A stretch of DNA of 64,000 nucleotides from positions 14,440,167 through 14,504,166 of the forward strand of contig NC_087074.1 of assembly GCF_026151205.1 (NCBI RefSeq). The letters are read 5' to 3'. Positions 1-10,749 of this stretch are shown piece after piece (position 1 is the first letter of the stretch; the number at the start of each line of letters is the position of its first letter). The position numbers were made by a program, and so were the translations under genes. The DNA is from Bolinopsis microptera. Taxonomy: Eukaryota > Ctenophora > Tentaculata > Lobata > Bolinopsidae. The notes beneath the pieces are model-generated. The model did no database searches and had not been told where the DNA came from. It saw nothing but the letters and a program-made list of their open reading frames with translations.

Positions 1-3000
1 TGGCCATTTTCTTTTGTTCATCTGTCATTGCTGCGCGCCTGGCCTTTTCCTTTAAACGCTTTTGCTCTTTTTTTGCATTGCGTTCAGGGGTTGTCATAGA
101 TGCCATAGTTGACGACTTTCGAGATCGTTCTTTTTGTTGAAGTTTTGTGAGCTCTGTGGTGGTCATAGAGTTCCGAGCTTGAGACATTTGAGATCGTTGT
201 TTTTGTTGGAGTTGTGTGAGCTCTGTGGTGGTCATAGTTGCTCGCTTTTGAGACTTTCGATGACAATCATACTGAAGATGTTGTGAACGCTGTGGGCTTG
301 TCATAAAAGCACGATGCTGCTGCATTCGAATACGAGCAGAATATCGATCTTTATCTTTTTGAAGCTCTTTATCAGCCATATTAGAAAGAGTGTCACATTT
401 CATAGAGGAATCCGTTTCCTTCTTCTTTTTAACAGTTGAAGCATAAGAGTCATTTTCGGTATATGGGGTCAAAAGAGTGGGACTTTCTACAGAGCTACCA
501 TTGTGACAGTCATAATATGGTCTATACTCCTGTGATTCGTGCAATTCAGTGTCATCAATGAAATTGTCCATATCATCTGGCGAAGCTGTACAATTATGGG
601 AGTTGTCAGACTCTTGGGATACATGACCTTCTTCATCTTGAGCTTCATTGTCGATGAAAGGATTGTTATGTCGACCGCCACCATACATTAGTGAACGAGA
701 TTGTATAGTGGTGTTACTAACGTTGTAGGAAATAGATGGTGCATATACAGAAGATGATGAGGACACCCCGGTCCCCTCAGTCATATCAGTGATAAGGGGT
801 TCCGTAGGATGAGTGGCAGATAATGACACCCCGGTCCCGTCAGTCATATCGGGGGTGCAGGGTTCCATAGGATGAGGAAGAGATGATGACACCCCGGTCC
901 CTTCAGTCTTATCGGGGATGCAGGGAAGCAGTGGCAGACGGTGACAGCCGGTAAGTGTTATAAAAGGTGCAGGGATCCGAAGAAAAAGTGGCAGATGACA
1001 AAGCTCAGTAGAAATAGGGTTGTGGCTCACAATAGGTGTTTGAAGAACGGAGGATGATGATGACAAATGTATCCGGTTATTCTCATCAGATGGTGACACC
1101 CCTTCAGTCTTATCGAGGGTGGTGGGCTTTAATGAAGCAGGGCCGGATGACGACACCCCTTCAGTCTTATCGAGGGTGGTGGGCTTTAATGAAGCAGGGC
1201 CGGATGACGACACCCCTTCAGTCTTATCGAGGGTGGTGGGCTGTAATGAAACAGGGCCGGATGAGGACACCCCTTCAGTCTTATCGAGGGTGGTGGGCTT
1301 TAATGAAACAGGGCCGGATGAGGACACCCCTTCAGTCTTATCGAGGGTGGTTGGCTTCGATGAAACAGGGCCGGATGACGACACCCCTTCAGTCTTATCG
1401 AGGGTGGTGGGCATTAAAGAAACAGAGCCGGATGAGGACACCCCTTCAGTCTGATGGAGGGTTTTGGGCTTTAATGAAACAGGGTCGGATGACGACATCC
1501 CTTCAATAGATCTCGGCTTAAGCGTTCTGAAAGTAAGACTGAAACGGTAGCCTTGGCATACACCAGAGGTACTTCCGTTTGCTATACGATGGAAGTACGC
1601 TAACTGTGACTCAGGATCCATAACAAACAAAGAATTAGACAGAAGCTGCTGACTGAAGGAAGGGCGGTTCCTTTTACACGTGGCAAAGTCCATGTACCGT
1701 GTAGCACCAATTGATAGAGTCGCTATTTTGGCAGATTTGTCCAAGTGCCGTTCATCGTCCTTATGATATGGTAAGATGGTAGAGGAGTCTTTATAAAAGT
1801 TGACCAATATGCTGTTAAAGTTAGCTGACAATGTAACATTAACAATGGACAAAATATTTTGTAGTATAGGCTCTGAGTGAATGGGGATAGGATTTAGATG
1901 TTTAGTAGCCCTGTTGTAAACATATCTATCTTTGCCAAAAAGAAGAACCTGCGATGAGTTCATACCCTGTCTAATAAAAAGACCTTGTTTCACTTTAGAC
2001 AGTAAAAGTTCCTCAATATGTTTTGCGATATGCACAGGGAGTAGATCTTTGTAATAAGCCAGCCTTGTATAAAGCCATTTCGGACACTTCGACGAAATAT
2101 ATGAGGCAGGTGCAGGTGTTGGTGCAGCAGGAGCAGGTGCAGCTGGAACATGAACTGGTGTGGGTGAAGCAGGAGTAGATGCAGGCGTATCAGGCGCAGG
2201 TGCAGCATGAGCTGGTTTTGGTGCAGCAGGTGTAGCAGGAGCAGATGGAACAGGTGCAGGAGAAGCATGTGCAGCAGATGAAAAAGGTGCAGCAGATGGA
2301 ACAGGTGCAGCAGATAGTGAAGGTGCAGCAGATAGAACAGGTGCTGGAAGAGCAGGTGCAGCAGATGGAACAGGTGCAGCAGATGGTGAAGGTGCAGCAG
2401 ATGGAACAGATGGAACAGGTGCAGCAGATGGTGGAGGTGCAGCAGATGAAACAGGTGCAGGAGAAGCAGGTGCAGCAGATGGAACAGGTGCAGCAGATGG
2501 TGGAGGTGCAGCAGATGGAACAGATGGAACATGTGCAGGAAGAGCAGATGCAGCAGATGGAACAGATGGAACAGGAGCAGCAGATGGTGGAGGTGCAGCA
2601 GATGGAACATGTGCAGGAAGATCAGATGCAGCAGATGGAACAGGTGCAGCAGATGGTGGAGGTGCAGCAGATGAAACAGATGGAACAGGTGCAGGAAGAG
2701 TAGGTGCAGCAGATAGAACAGGTGCAGGAGAAGTAGTAGATGGAAAATCATCCGGAGTTAAGTCCCACAAGCTATCAGACCGATCAGAAAATTGTGAGGG
2801 TAAAGGGGACACAGGGATCAGTGAACTGTCTACTAGATAACGGAGATGAGTGGGGATACTAGCAAAACCATTAAAATAGCAGTGAATGTTAGCCTTAACA
2901 ATCTTTTTAAACAAAATGTTACCTGTGTAGCTGAAATGTAAATTATCCGTACGCTGTATGTAATTGAAAGCATCATTAGGAGTAATGTGAAAAGGGTTAG

Positions 3001-4626
3001 AAACTAATACAAAATTAAATTTATTACGTAAAGAAACCAATTCAGCGTTAAAAGCATTAATTTTAGAAAGAAAATGTGACCTTTGACAATTAGGATAATC
3101 AAAACGAGGCAAAACAATATTCACAAAAACAATAGCCTTCGGAAACTTATGATGCACACAGTTTATAAGGTCAGTAAACATTTCTGCAAACGTTACACTA
3201 TCACACGAACACCTACCTTTTATATTGTTAGTTCCCACCATGACGTAGACAGCATCTATCTGCGGCAGTTTCCGAGGATTGATGTTGGTAACCTCGTCTG
3301 CCACGTGCTGGGTGTCCATACCACGGCAAGAAAAAACATGTAGCCCACGGTATGATTTCGGATATAAACGTGTAGGTTCTTCGGGACGTTCGGAATCAAT
3401 GTATTTAACCATTGAATCTCCTAGAACCACAACCTGAACAAAATTGATTTGTCAATAATCGTGTAATGTAAAAACATAAGTAGAAGTAAGAGTGTAAGTT
3501 GTAATAACTAATACTTCTACATCTGTTGGGGTTTACTGTAAAAAAATTTAGAAAATGTGGCTAGACATGTACATATTATAGTAAAATCATAACTTTTATT
3601 TACTCACGTTTTTATCCGTAAAGACGAACTCCTCAGGAGAGAAGCTGGCGGTGTTGCACTTAAACTGTACGGGTCCCGGGTTAGTTTCCACATCGCCTGA
3701 TAGTATAAGGCACATCCTGGACCAAACAACAGAAGAAGACAAATCACCAGCCATAGCGTTGACGAGCAGTTCAAGAACCAGGATGGCAGGACTAGATGGC
3801 AATAGGCCAGCATCCTCGAGGTACTGCAACTGAGCGCTAGCAGCTTTAACTGTTGATGTCAAATAAATTAATTGAGCCGAAACCAGATTATAAATTAAAT
3901 TTAATGTTGACATGATGTTAAGGTTGCAACAACTTTGAAAAATGAACTCCAAATAAAATTCAACACTCAACACAGCTCCTGAAGCCAAAACCAAGGTGTT
4001 CTGTGGTTGAAGAGCGACCACGAACAGCTGTTGAGGTTTCATTATAACCGTCCACAGATTGGGTGAAGAGAGCAGACGACCTATAAATAGGATTGCTATT
4101 TATTATACAATGATATCTTCAACAAACAATCTAATCGAGCTCATAAAAGCTTAAGGAAACGAAACGTAGCAGATGTGCAATTTCAACCTTCAACAAACTC
4201 ACCATAACCAACAAGAACTCCAGTGTTCATCGACGACGCAAACATCAGCACAACCAGGACAGAAGTAGCCGCTAAAGCTCCCCGCACGAAGAATGTTCTC
4301 GTGAAGGTGTAGAATGAGCTGACACCGTAATCAGAGTGCTTGTAAACGAACGTCAGTCGATTGAATAATAACCAGATATGTACATTATGACAAAAGTAAT
4401 ATTGCACATTAACCAAACTCCTAGAGGTAAAATCTATTGCAGGCAATAGTACTTGGTTTCCAAAGTAACACAATGCCATACAAAACATATCAAAACAATC
4501 CAAGAAAAACCCTGTAACAGCCACATTTACCTCGTCAAAACAAATGTCATATTTAATTAATTTATCTGGTGCTAAGTCGGTGGAACATCCCATAACAAAT
4601 AAAATGATTAACAACTTGTACTTCAT
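1..4626 (-). CDS. Partial multidomain polyprotein: hydrophobic leader, 2A, SGNH hydrolase, AlkB-like dioxygenase, basic repeats
   Basis: I assembled three exons: 4626-4203, 4080-3608 and 3433-1. Donors are G|GTGAGT and C|GTGAGT, acceptors TTTATAG and TTGTTCAG, and phases match (1/1 and 0/0). The last exon stays open for 1,144 codons and leaves the window, so at least 1,443 residues are present. Seen in order: hydrophobic leader (1-270); 2A motif DVETNPGP (271-278); SGNH hydrolase (about 300-480) with GDS 304-306, GTNN 366-369 and D462..H465; Pro/Ala/Ser-rich stretch (529-740); AlkB-like 2OG-Fe(II) domain (about 740-945) with H856-x-D858, a distal His in YFHRI and the C-terminal RFSLTFR; seven 19-residue repeats (945-1080); Ser/Thr and acidic linker; basic, Met/Gln-rich repeats with AAMTDEQKK-like words (1310-end). 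SGNH enzymes are esterases or lipases, and AlkB enzymes oxidatively demethylate nucleic acids. The basic repeats resemble those ahead of Helitron helicase domains, so I infer mobile-element origin; the decisive C-terminal part is outside. A shorter product could start at the Met at 4042. Confidence 0.72.
1095..1500 (-). repeat. 57-bp in-frame tandem repeat, 7 copies plus a partial
   Basis: Copies start at 1095, 1152, 1209, 1266, 1323, 1380 and 1437, with a partial at 1494. Each encodes 19 residues on the minus strand, roughly SSGPASLKPTTLDKTEGV plus one. The length is a multiple of three and the frame is kept, so copy number can vary without breaking the polyprotein. A shorter related motif (MTEGTGVS) recurs singly at about 760-910. 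Confidence 0.9.
2110..2745 (-). repeat. Pro/Ala/Ser-rich low-complexity coding repeat
   Basis: Degenerate units of GGTGCAGCAGATGG type give runs such as SAAPVPSAAPPP on the minus strand, linking the SGNH and AlkB domains. It resembles a flexible, possibly O-glycosylated linker. Long readings in other frames here (His/Leu or Gln/Glu-rich) are shadows of the repeat. Confidence 0.85.
3671..3694 (-). other. 2A-type ribosome-skipping motif
   Basis: The minus strand encodes LSGDVETNPGP, the full D-V-E-x-N-P-G-P consensus of 2A sequences, preceded by the usual hydrophobic run (CLIL). Known 2A sequences make the ribosome skip the Gly-Pro bond, releasing the upstream product and continuing the downstream one from Pro. 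Here that would separate the hydrophobic leader from the SGNH/AlkB protein. Similar motifs are known at the N-termini of animal non-LTR retrotransposons and some NLR genes. Activity is inferred from the motif alone. Confidence 0.85.
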
Positions 4627-5094
4627 TAAATTACGGTGAAAAGTTTGATAATTTAAATTAAAAAGAATGTAAACGTAACGTGGCGTGTAATTTGCGGAAA
4701 GATTAAACTATGTTGCGTGGTGATTAAATGGCATTAACGTGACGTCACGAGAGTCCAAGTAGACCCATAGAGCCATAGTACGTCTGTAGGAAGTACAATT
4801 CATAAGTGATTAAATTTCTGCGCGCGCGCGCGGTTTTTTCGTTGCATAGTAACGAACGGAAGCAAGGAACACGACATATATTTGACCCACCTACCGCAAT
4901 CCCCAAAATCCACGTTTTTCTGCAAAAACGTCCATTCGTAACCTTCCACTTTATATTTTTTCAAAATGGTGGATGGAAAAAATTTCTTTTTGTGCCGGGT
5001 TATCAGCATTTAAACCATCTACCGACTTAACTAAAGTTAACTGTGTACGGAACTCATTATTTACCAATTACCAGTGACATTTTCTTAATTTCAG
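4627..5094. other. Intergenic stretch between divergent gene pieces
   Basis: No coding signal. It separates the minus-strand polyprotein from the plus-strand helicase fragment and contains an alternating CG run at about 4820-4832. It should hold the promoter of the minus-strand gene; no clear TATA box was identified. It is also where the missing 5' half of the helicase would be expected, and nothing helicase-like is visible. Confidence 0.5.
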
Positions 5095-6388
5095 GCACTC
5101 AAAAAGGATCCGAGGAAAATTAGTCTTGTTGAAGTATTTCACTCCCAGATACCAGACAGTAAACAGGAAGAAATAGCGGCTGATCTAATGAATATCAATG
5201 GGCGTATCAAATTCAAGTGCCTTATCTATGGGATTTGATGCAGCAGGTATGTACTATGTTTGGCACCAAGTATATCGAAGACTATTTTAAACACCTTTAA
5301 ACAGTCTATTTCAAACAAATGGATTCTCTGTGTTAAACACGGTTAATAGTAAATTTGATAAAAATGTATATTCTTTAGGGATCCAATACGTCATCCATTC
5401 GAAAATGGCTCGTACGGCAGAGGATTTCATCCAGATGATTGGTGGGTAATGTGAAACAATTAAGTTATTTGTAATAATTTTATAGAGCGCTCTGCACATA
5501 TACCTCTATTAAAGGTTTAACGAGCTTAATTGTCTTAAACGTTGCTTTTAAATCTCAGGTCGGGCTGGGAGAAGTGCAAATCTAAAGGCGATATGTATTG
5601 TATTTACGCACAACAAGACCAGGGATATGGACGGAGAGTGTCTTATGTACCGCGACCAGAATGGAACTTGCCGTAGGATAATACTTTCTGGTACCTTTAA
5701 AGGTAAAACAGCTCCACGTAGTCCTACAATTGAAAAAGTAATTCAATATCCTTTATTAGTTGGCAAATACTTTAAGTTCTCCAACGGCATTTGAAATCAC
5801 AAATTTTAGCCATTTCAATGCGATGACATAAATGTCATCAGGGGTACTCAAGCTGCATGACAACGTTTATAACGATACTTGCTGCGATGTTTGCAGACCT
5901 TCCCAAGACCCACTCATTCAAAGACTCCGGGAACGGAATAACAAGCAGAGGAGGTCGGATGTAGACATGCGTGAGTACTGAGTACTTAGTACCGAATGTT
6001 TTAAATCACATGTAATATTTGTAACGTTCATGCCTAAACTGTGCTTTTTTGCTTTTATCGAAAAGTAATGATAACAACAACAACAATTTAACTTTGTGCT
6101 CCTGCGAGTGGTGAAGAATCAGCAATATCAGTCATAATATTTCCAGAACCTAGACGCACAGTGACGAAAGAAGATAGGGAGTTCTTTGCAAAAGCGTTAG
6201 CATGCCAGCTGACGTCCTATAGTGACAACAGACCCTTTCTGGACTGTGAACTCACGGAAGGAGTCATTAAACTTCTCACAAATGAATGCGGACATATTTT
6301 TAATTTGGAAGATATTGAAGGAATCGTGCCAGGACTGAGTGACAGGGTGAAGAGGGACATACTAGTTATAACTAACGATATATTTTAA
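5095..6388 (+). pseudogene. RecQ-like helicase, C-terminal exons with a frameshift
   Basis: Five exons fit together in phase: 5095-5246, 5379-5441, 5559-5702, 5842-5970 and 6147-6388 (TAA). They encode the second RecA lobe (VEVFHSQIPDSKQEEIA; motif V region SSALSMGFDAAGIQYVIH; motif VI MIGRAGRS), then the RecQ zinc-binding segment (LHDNVYNDTCCDVC), then a short C-terminal region. This matches the RecQ-like DNA helicases expanded in many invertebrates. The N-terminal lobe with the ATP-binding motifs is absent from the window. Within exon 1 the frame must shift by one base near 5205-5215 to join NINGRIKF to SSALSMGF, so this is a decaying fragment or carries an assembly indel. It sits head to head with the 2A/SGNH/AlkB gene, which may have displaced its 5' half. 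Confidence 0.75.
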
Positions 6389-6959
6389 GTAACCTCGTCT
6401 CAATTTTCGTTTATCGCAAAATAGCGGAGACCTAATCATGAGTCAACCGGTGAATTACACATTTGTTTGGATATATTATAAATCATATGTTCAAATTGAA
6501 TGTATACTTACTTAATGGTAATTAATTAAACAAGACATTTTGGAGAAACTATTTAGATTGAGGATTTCAGATTAAGTTCAAATAATATATTAAATCTTGT
6601 ATGCTCAAATACGTTGAGCCCAAATTCTGCACAGTACGTTTTTTACAGTGTTATTAAAGTCTATTTCTGGCAACAGGGGTATGGATCCTTTGTTTACCTT
6701 TGATACATTTTCAGTTCGGTCCATAAATTAAAACTTGATTACTACCTTGAGTTAACATATTTGTGTAATGTATAGTGTATACTGCACTGTATATTATATA
6801 AATATAATACAATTGATTAATATAGAAGATTTCAATAGAAAAAGGTTCAGGTATTTAAATAAGAAAGAAATGCGTTATAATTCTTAAATTCGTAAAATTA
6901 TGAACTTACATAGTGTTGTGACAGTAAGCGGAGTAGTCTAGAAGCTTTCTTGAGGTTGT

Positions 6960-7620
6960 CTTGTGTCTACTGTACTCGTTGAACAGAATTCAGCTGAAAT
7001 AGAAAGAGGGTTAAACTGAGTAGAATAATAATGCGTTGATAAAGACGTTGATAGTTGATAAACCTGATTGTTCCACTGTACAAATATGCAAAAACATACA
7101 TTTTGACGACGGAATCTCGTCGAACCATAGTAAATACAGTTATATGCCATCTGCAAAGCTACAGTAAAATGTAAAACACGGCGGAGCTATTGAGGCCAAC
7201 GTATACCAACTGATGTTTGGCCCGCCCTTATTATATACATTCATCAAGTACCAACTCACGATAAACAACGCGACTAAATGATCACAATATTTAACTATGA
7301 AGTGGACACCTTATTCGCCCGGAATATAGTTGTTGAATGTACGGGGCAGATTTAAGCGCCAAATATTGCGTGTAAATAATTGTATGTACATTATATGACA
7401 CACCTTGGTAAAGCGGATTAGTTAGTATGCTTGCTTATAGCCTTTTATGAACGATATTCCACTCATGTCCTGTTTACGTCTGTAACTATGGCGACGGGGA
7501 CGGGTTACTAAGGAGAATTATGCAATTATATCATATATGAAGGAGAAGGTTGGACAGTGTTGCCAAGTTGGGCTGGGTTTAGATGTTAGAGTGATTACAA
7601 CGATTTTAGGATCAAGTTCA
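6960..7620 (+). repeat. Segmental repeat A, copy 1
   Basis: Shares long stretches (GCGTTGATAAAGACGTTGAT, AACTCACGATAAA, GTGGACACCTTATTCG, GAGAAGGTTGGACAGTGTT) with 9190-9680 and 10150-10510 in the same orientation. The copies are clearly diverged, with indels. Confidence 0.75.
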
Positions 7621-8110
7621 TTTTTATTCATTTCGTTCATTTCATGAACCAAGGGATTATTTGGCACTTCTGAGAGACTGAACATGTTAGTTCACATGCC
7701 CATTGCCCCTCTACCATAACAGATCAATTTTAAGTCAGTCCAGGCATAACTACTGCCCAAAAGCCTGTTCCAAATTTGTCTCAATCCAGTTCCAAAATCT
7801 CAACTACTCTGAAACCAAAATGGGACATTGCCCTTAGAGCCCTTTCTGAGCATGCTAGAGCCTCCAAGCTTTTCAGGAATACTCCTAGTATCAATACCAA
7901 TCGATTCTGATTGATTTCAACTCATTTCAGGCGATTTTATGGAAAGTTCATTTTTGTTCATTTCGTTCATTTCATGAACCAGGGGATCATTTGGCACTTC
8001 TGATCAGTGACTGAACATGTTAGTTCCCATGCCCCTTATACCAGATCAATTTTAAGTCAGTCCAGGCATAACTACTGCCCCAAAAGCCTGTTCCAAATTT
8101 GTCTCAATTC
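7600..8110 (+). repeat. Local direct duplication, two units about 330 bp apart
   Basis: About 7615-7790 is repeated at about 7940-8110: both carry TTCATTTCGTTCATTTCATG, GGCACTTCTGA, and AGTCAGTCCAGGCATAACTA followed by CCTGTTCCAAATTTGTCTCA. Divergence is a few per cent. Confidence 0.85.
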
Positions 8111-9189
8111 TGTCTTACTGTTCCAAAATATCGGATTCATGAACTCTTAGGTTTACTATTCTGTGTGTGTGTGTGTGTGACTGTGAGTGTAACCACTATA
8201 ATTAGCATTGCTTCGATTGAAGCACGGTTAGAGCCGCGCGCACGTGTAGACGGTGGAGTTACTGGGCACAGTAACCCTCAGACTGGGTGGCGCCCAGCCT
8301 TTCATTTCACCGAATGTCTGTGTTAATGATAATTATAGCCTGGGGTCGCCAGTAACAGGAAAGTGTGGAGTATTGGTTATATGTGTGAGTAAGGGCCAAT
8401 TGTAAACATGTAGGTGGACAAATATTTGTTATGACTAACGATATAATCTGCCGTACACATTAAGAGATTGTAACAATTACCCTCAATTTAACATGTTACC
8501 TGATTAAGAGATAATCTATGCTATGTATAGGTCACGTTCCCTGATTTCTAAAGCCGCTCTCAATTACTATCTGTAATTTGACCCTGGAAATGTAACTAAT
8601 TGAACAAATGGCAGATAATATTAATGATAAAATATAATATCGAGCTTGGAGGGGTTAATCAAAAGAAGCTATCAAATAAAGTGAATTGTTAAATGAATGT
8701 ACTTAATTTAAAAAATAAAATAACAACCTTTATCCTATAAGTATAATATAATATGAAGATCGTCGAGCTTTGAGAACTGAGAAGTGAGGAAGTCTACCAT
8801 CTTGCAGATGAAACTATATGAAACACAATCGAGTTTATGAATTAATTCTTCGATTTATCGATCCGCTCGTCTTAATATTATCTCTCTATCTAAAATTATC
8901 GAGTTAAGGTTTAAAAAGCAACTGTCGAAATTGTAAGTATTTCATGATAAATCATAGCTCAAGATGGCTAATCTAGTTATTCTAGCCGCCACATTAACAA
9001 ATACTTAATACTTATTCATGGCAAACTCTAAACAAATAAATTGAATATTCGCATAAAATCGGAACTTTTGTCTTAGTATTATATTATATCGCTAAAACGA
9101 TTAATCTGAACTTATAAAAATACGTGAGAGTAAATTTCTTACCTTGAGCGAGTCCTTCGCAATTGACGGAAGCAATCATCTCGAAGAGG

Positions 9190-9680
9190 GAGGGAATGGA
9201 ATTCAGCTAAAATAGAAAGAGAGTTAAACTAAGTAGAATAATTATGCGCAGCTGCGTTGATAAAGACGTTGATACTTAATAAACCTGATAGTGTCACTGT
9301 GCAAATATGCAAAACCATAAATTTCGACGACGGAATCTCGTCGAACCATTTACCATGGTAAAAACAGTTATATGGCATTACATCTGCAAAGCTACAGTTC
9401 TCAAATGTAAAACACGGCGGAGCAATTGAGGCCAACATATACCCACTGACTTTTGGACCACTACACCCTATACATGTATAAAGTACCAACTCACGATAAA
9501 TTATATCATATAGCAAGGAAGGCTATGTAATTTACCTAGAAAAATTTCTCAGTGAGACAGAGGAAACTATATCATGTTGTTGAGGACAGCTTCGCAGTTA
9601 TATATTAATATGAAGGAGAAGGTTAGACAGTATAGCCAAGTTGGGCTGGGTTTAGAGTGATTATAACGATTTTACCGTCG
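9190..9680 (+). repeat. Segmental repeat A, copy 2
   Basis: Same order of words as the copy at 6960-7620, including GACGGAATCTCGTCGAACCA, followed by a GTGAGACAGAGGAAACTATAT block shared with copy 3. Confidence 0.75.
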
Positions 9681-10149
9681 AAGCTTAAGTTACATCTTTA
9701 TACTCTCACCAGCATGGCAGCATGTGCAGTTACATCTAAAATGACTGCGTATATCGTTAAATTTATAGTTAAAGACAAGTTAAGGCCGGTACGCGTACGG
9801 TACCTTTGAAATAAATGAGACAACTGAAAACAATAAAGCTAGCAGTAAAAACATCGCTGCTGATATAAGCTACGTCATAAACCGCTAATGATAATGGTAC
9901 TGAATTATTATGGTTAATTTGACACGGCAACTCGTGTATGTTCTACTTGAGACTGTCTCCGTGGTAACCAGAGTTTGAAATATTCAGATTCATCTTATAT
10001 TATGCGGAAGGAGCTATCACACTCACCAGTCACCATTCTATAAGTATTAACCATGTACACGCTATTACATTTTAATTGAGCTCAAATAGTTTACACAGGG
10101 CGGTTGCCTTTTTTCCATTCAATCCTTATATAGCGAATCCGGAATCAGG

Positions 10150-10510
10150 GTAGAATAATAATGAACAGTGCGTTGATAAAGACGCTGATAAACCTGATTG
10201 GCCCACTACTATACATTCATCAAGTGCCAACTCACGATAAACAACGCGATCATTGATCACAACATAATATTATGTAACTATATAGTGGACACCTTATTCG
10301 GGATATATTTGTTGAATGTACAGGGGAAGATTTAAGGGCCAAACATTGAGAATGAGTGTAAACAAATGTGTACCTGAGAAAAATGTTCTGAGTGAGACTG
10401 ACGAAAACTATATTATGTTATTGAGGACAGCTTTGTAGTAATATGAAGAAGAAGGTTGGACAGTGTTACCAAGTAAGGCTTGGAGTGATAATAACGATTT
10501 TACCGTAGAA
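10150..10510 (+). repeat. Segmental repeat A, copy 3
   Basis: Shorter copy sharing AGTGGACACCTTATTCGG, TTGTTGAATGTAC and GTGAGACTGACGAAAACTATAT with the other two. Confidence 0.7.
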
Positions 10511-10749
10511 GATTGTCATAAATAGCATACGTAAGGGTAACAAAGTAACAAGATTTACAACAGTTTCAAGAATTAAAATAGCAAATTATATAAAAGTGTC
10601 AAACAGTATAATTATATAAAATAAATTTAGTCAAGTGTTGCAATTGGCAGAGTACATTACAGACTACAGAGCTGAGGTAACGGAAATCGTCCACTGCTAC
10701 TTATATTATATCTAACATGAAATGGCAAATAAGAATGTGAAATTAAAAT

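Noticed and set aside
1036..1509. Open plus-strand frames of 157 and 111 codons with 19-residue repeats
   Set aside because: They are shadows of the 57-bp coding repeat; the minus frame is continuous with the enzyme domains on both sides.
1990..2751. His/Leu-rich minus frame and Gln/Glu-rich plus frame
   Set aside because: Alternative readings of the GCAGCAGATGG repeat; the Pro/Ala/Ser frame is the one linking SGNH and AlkB domains.
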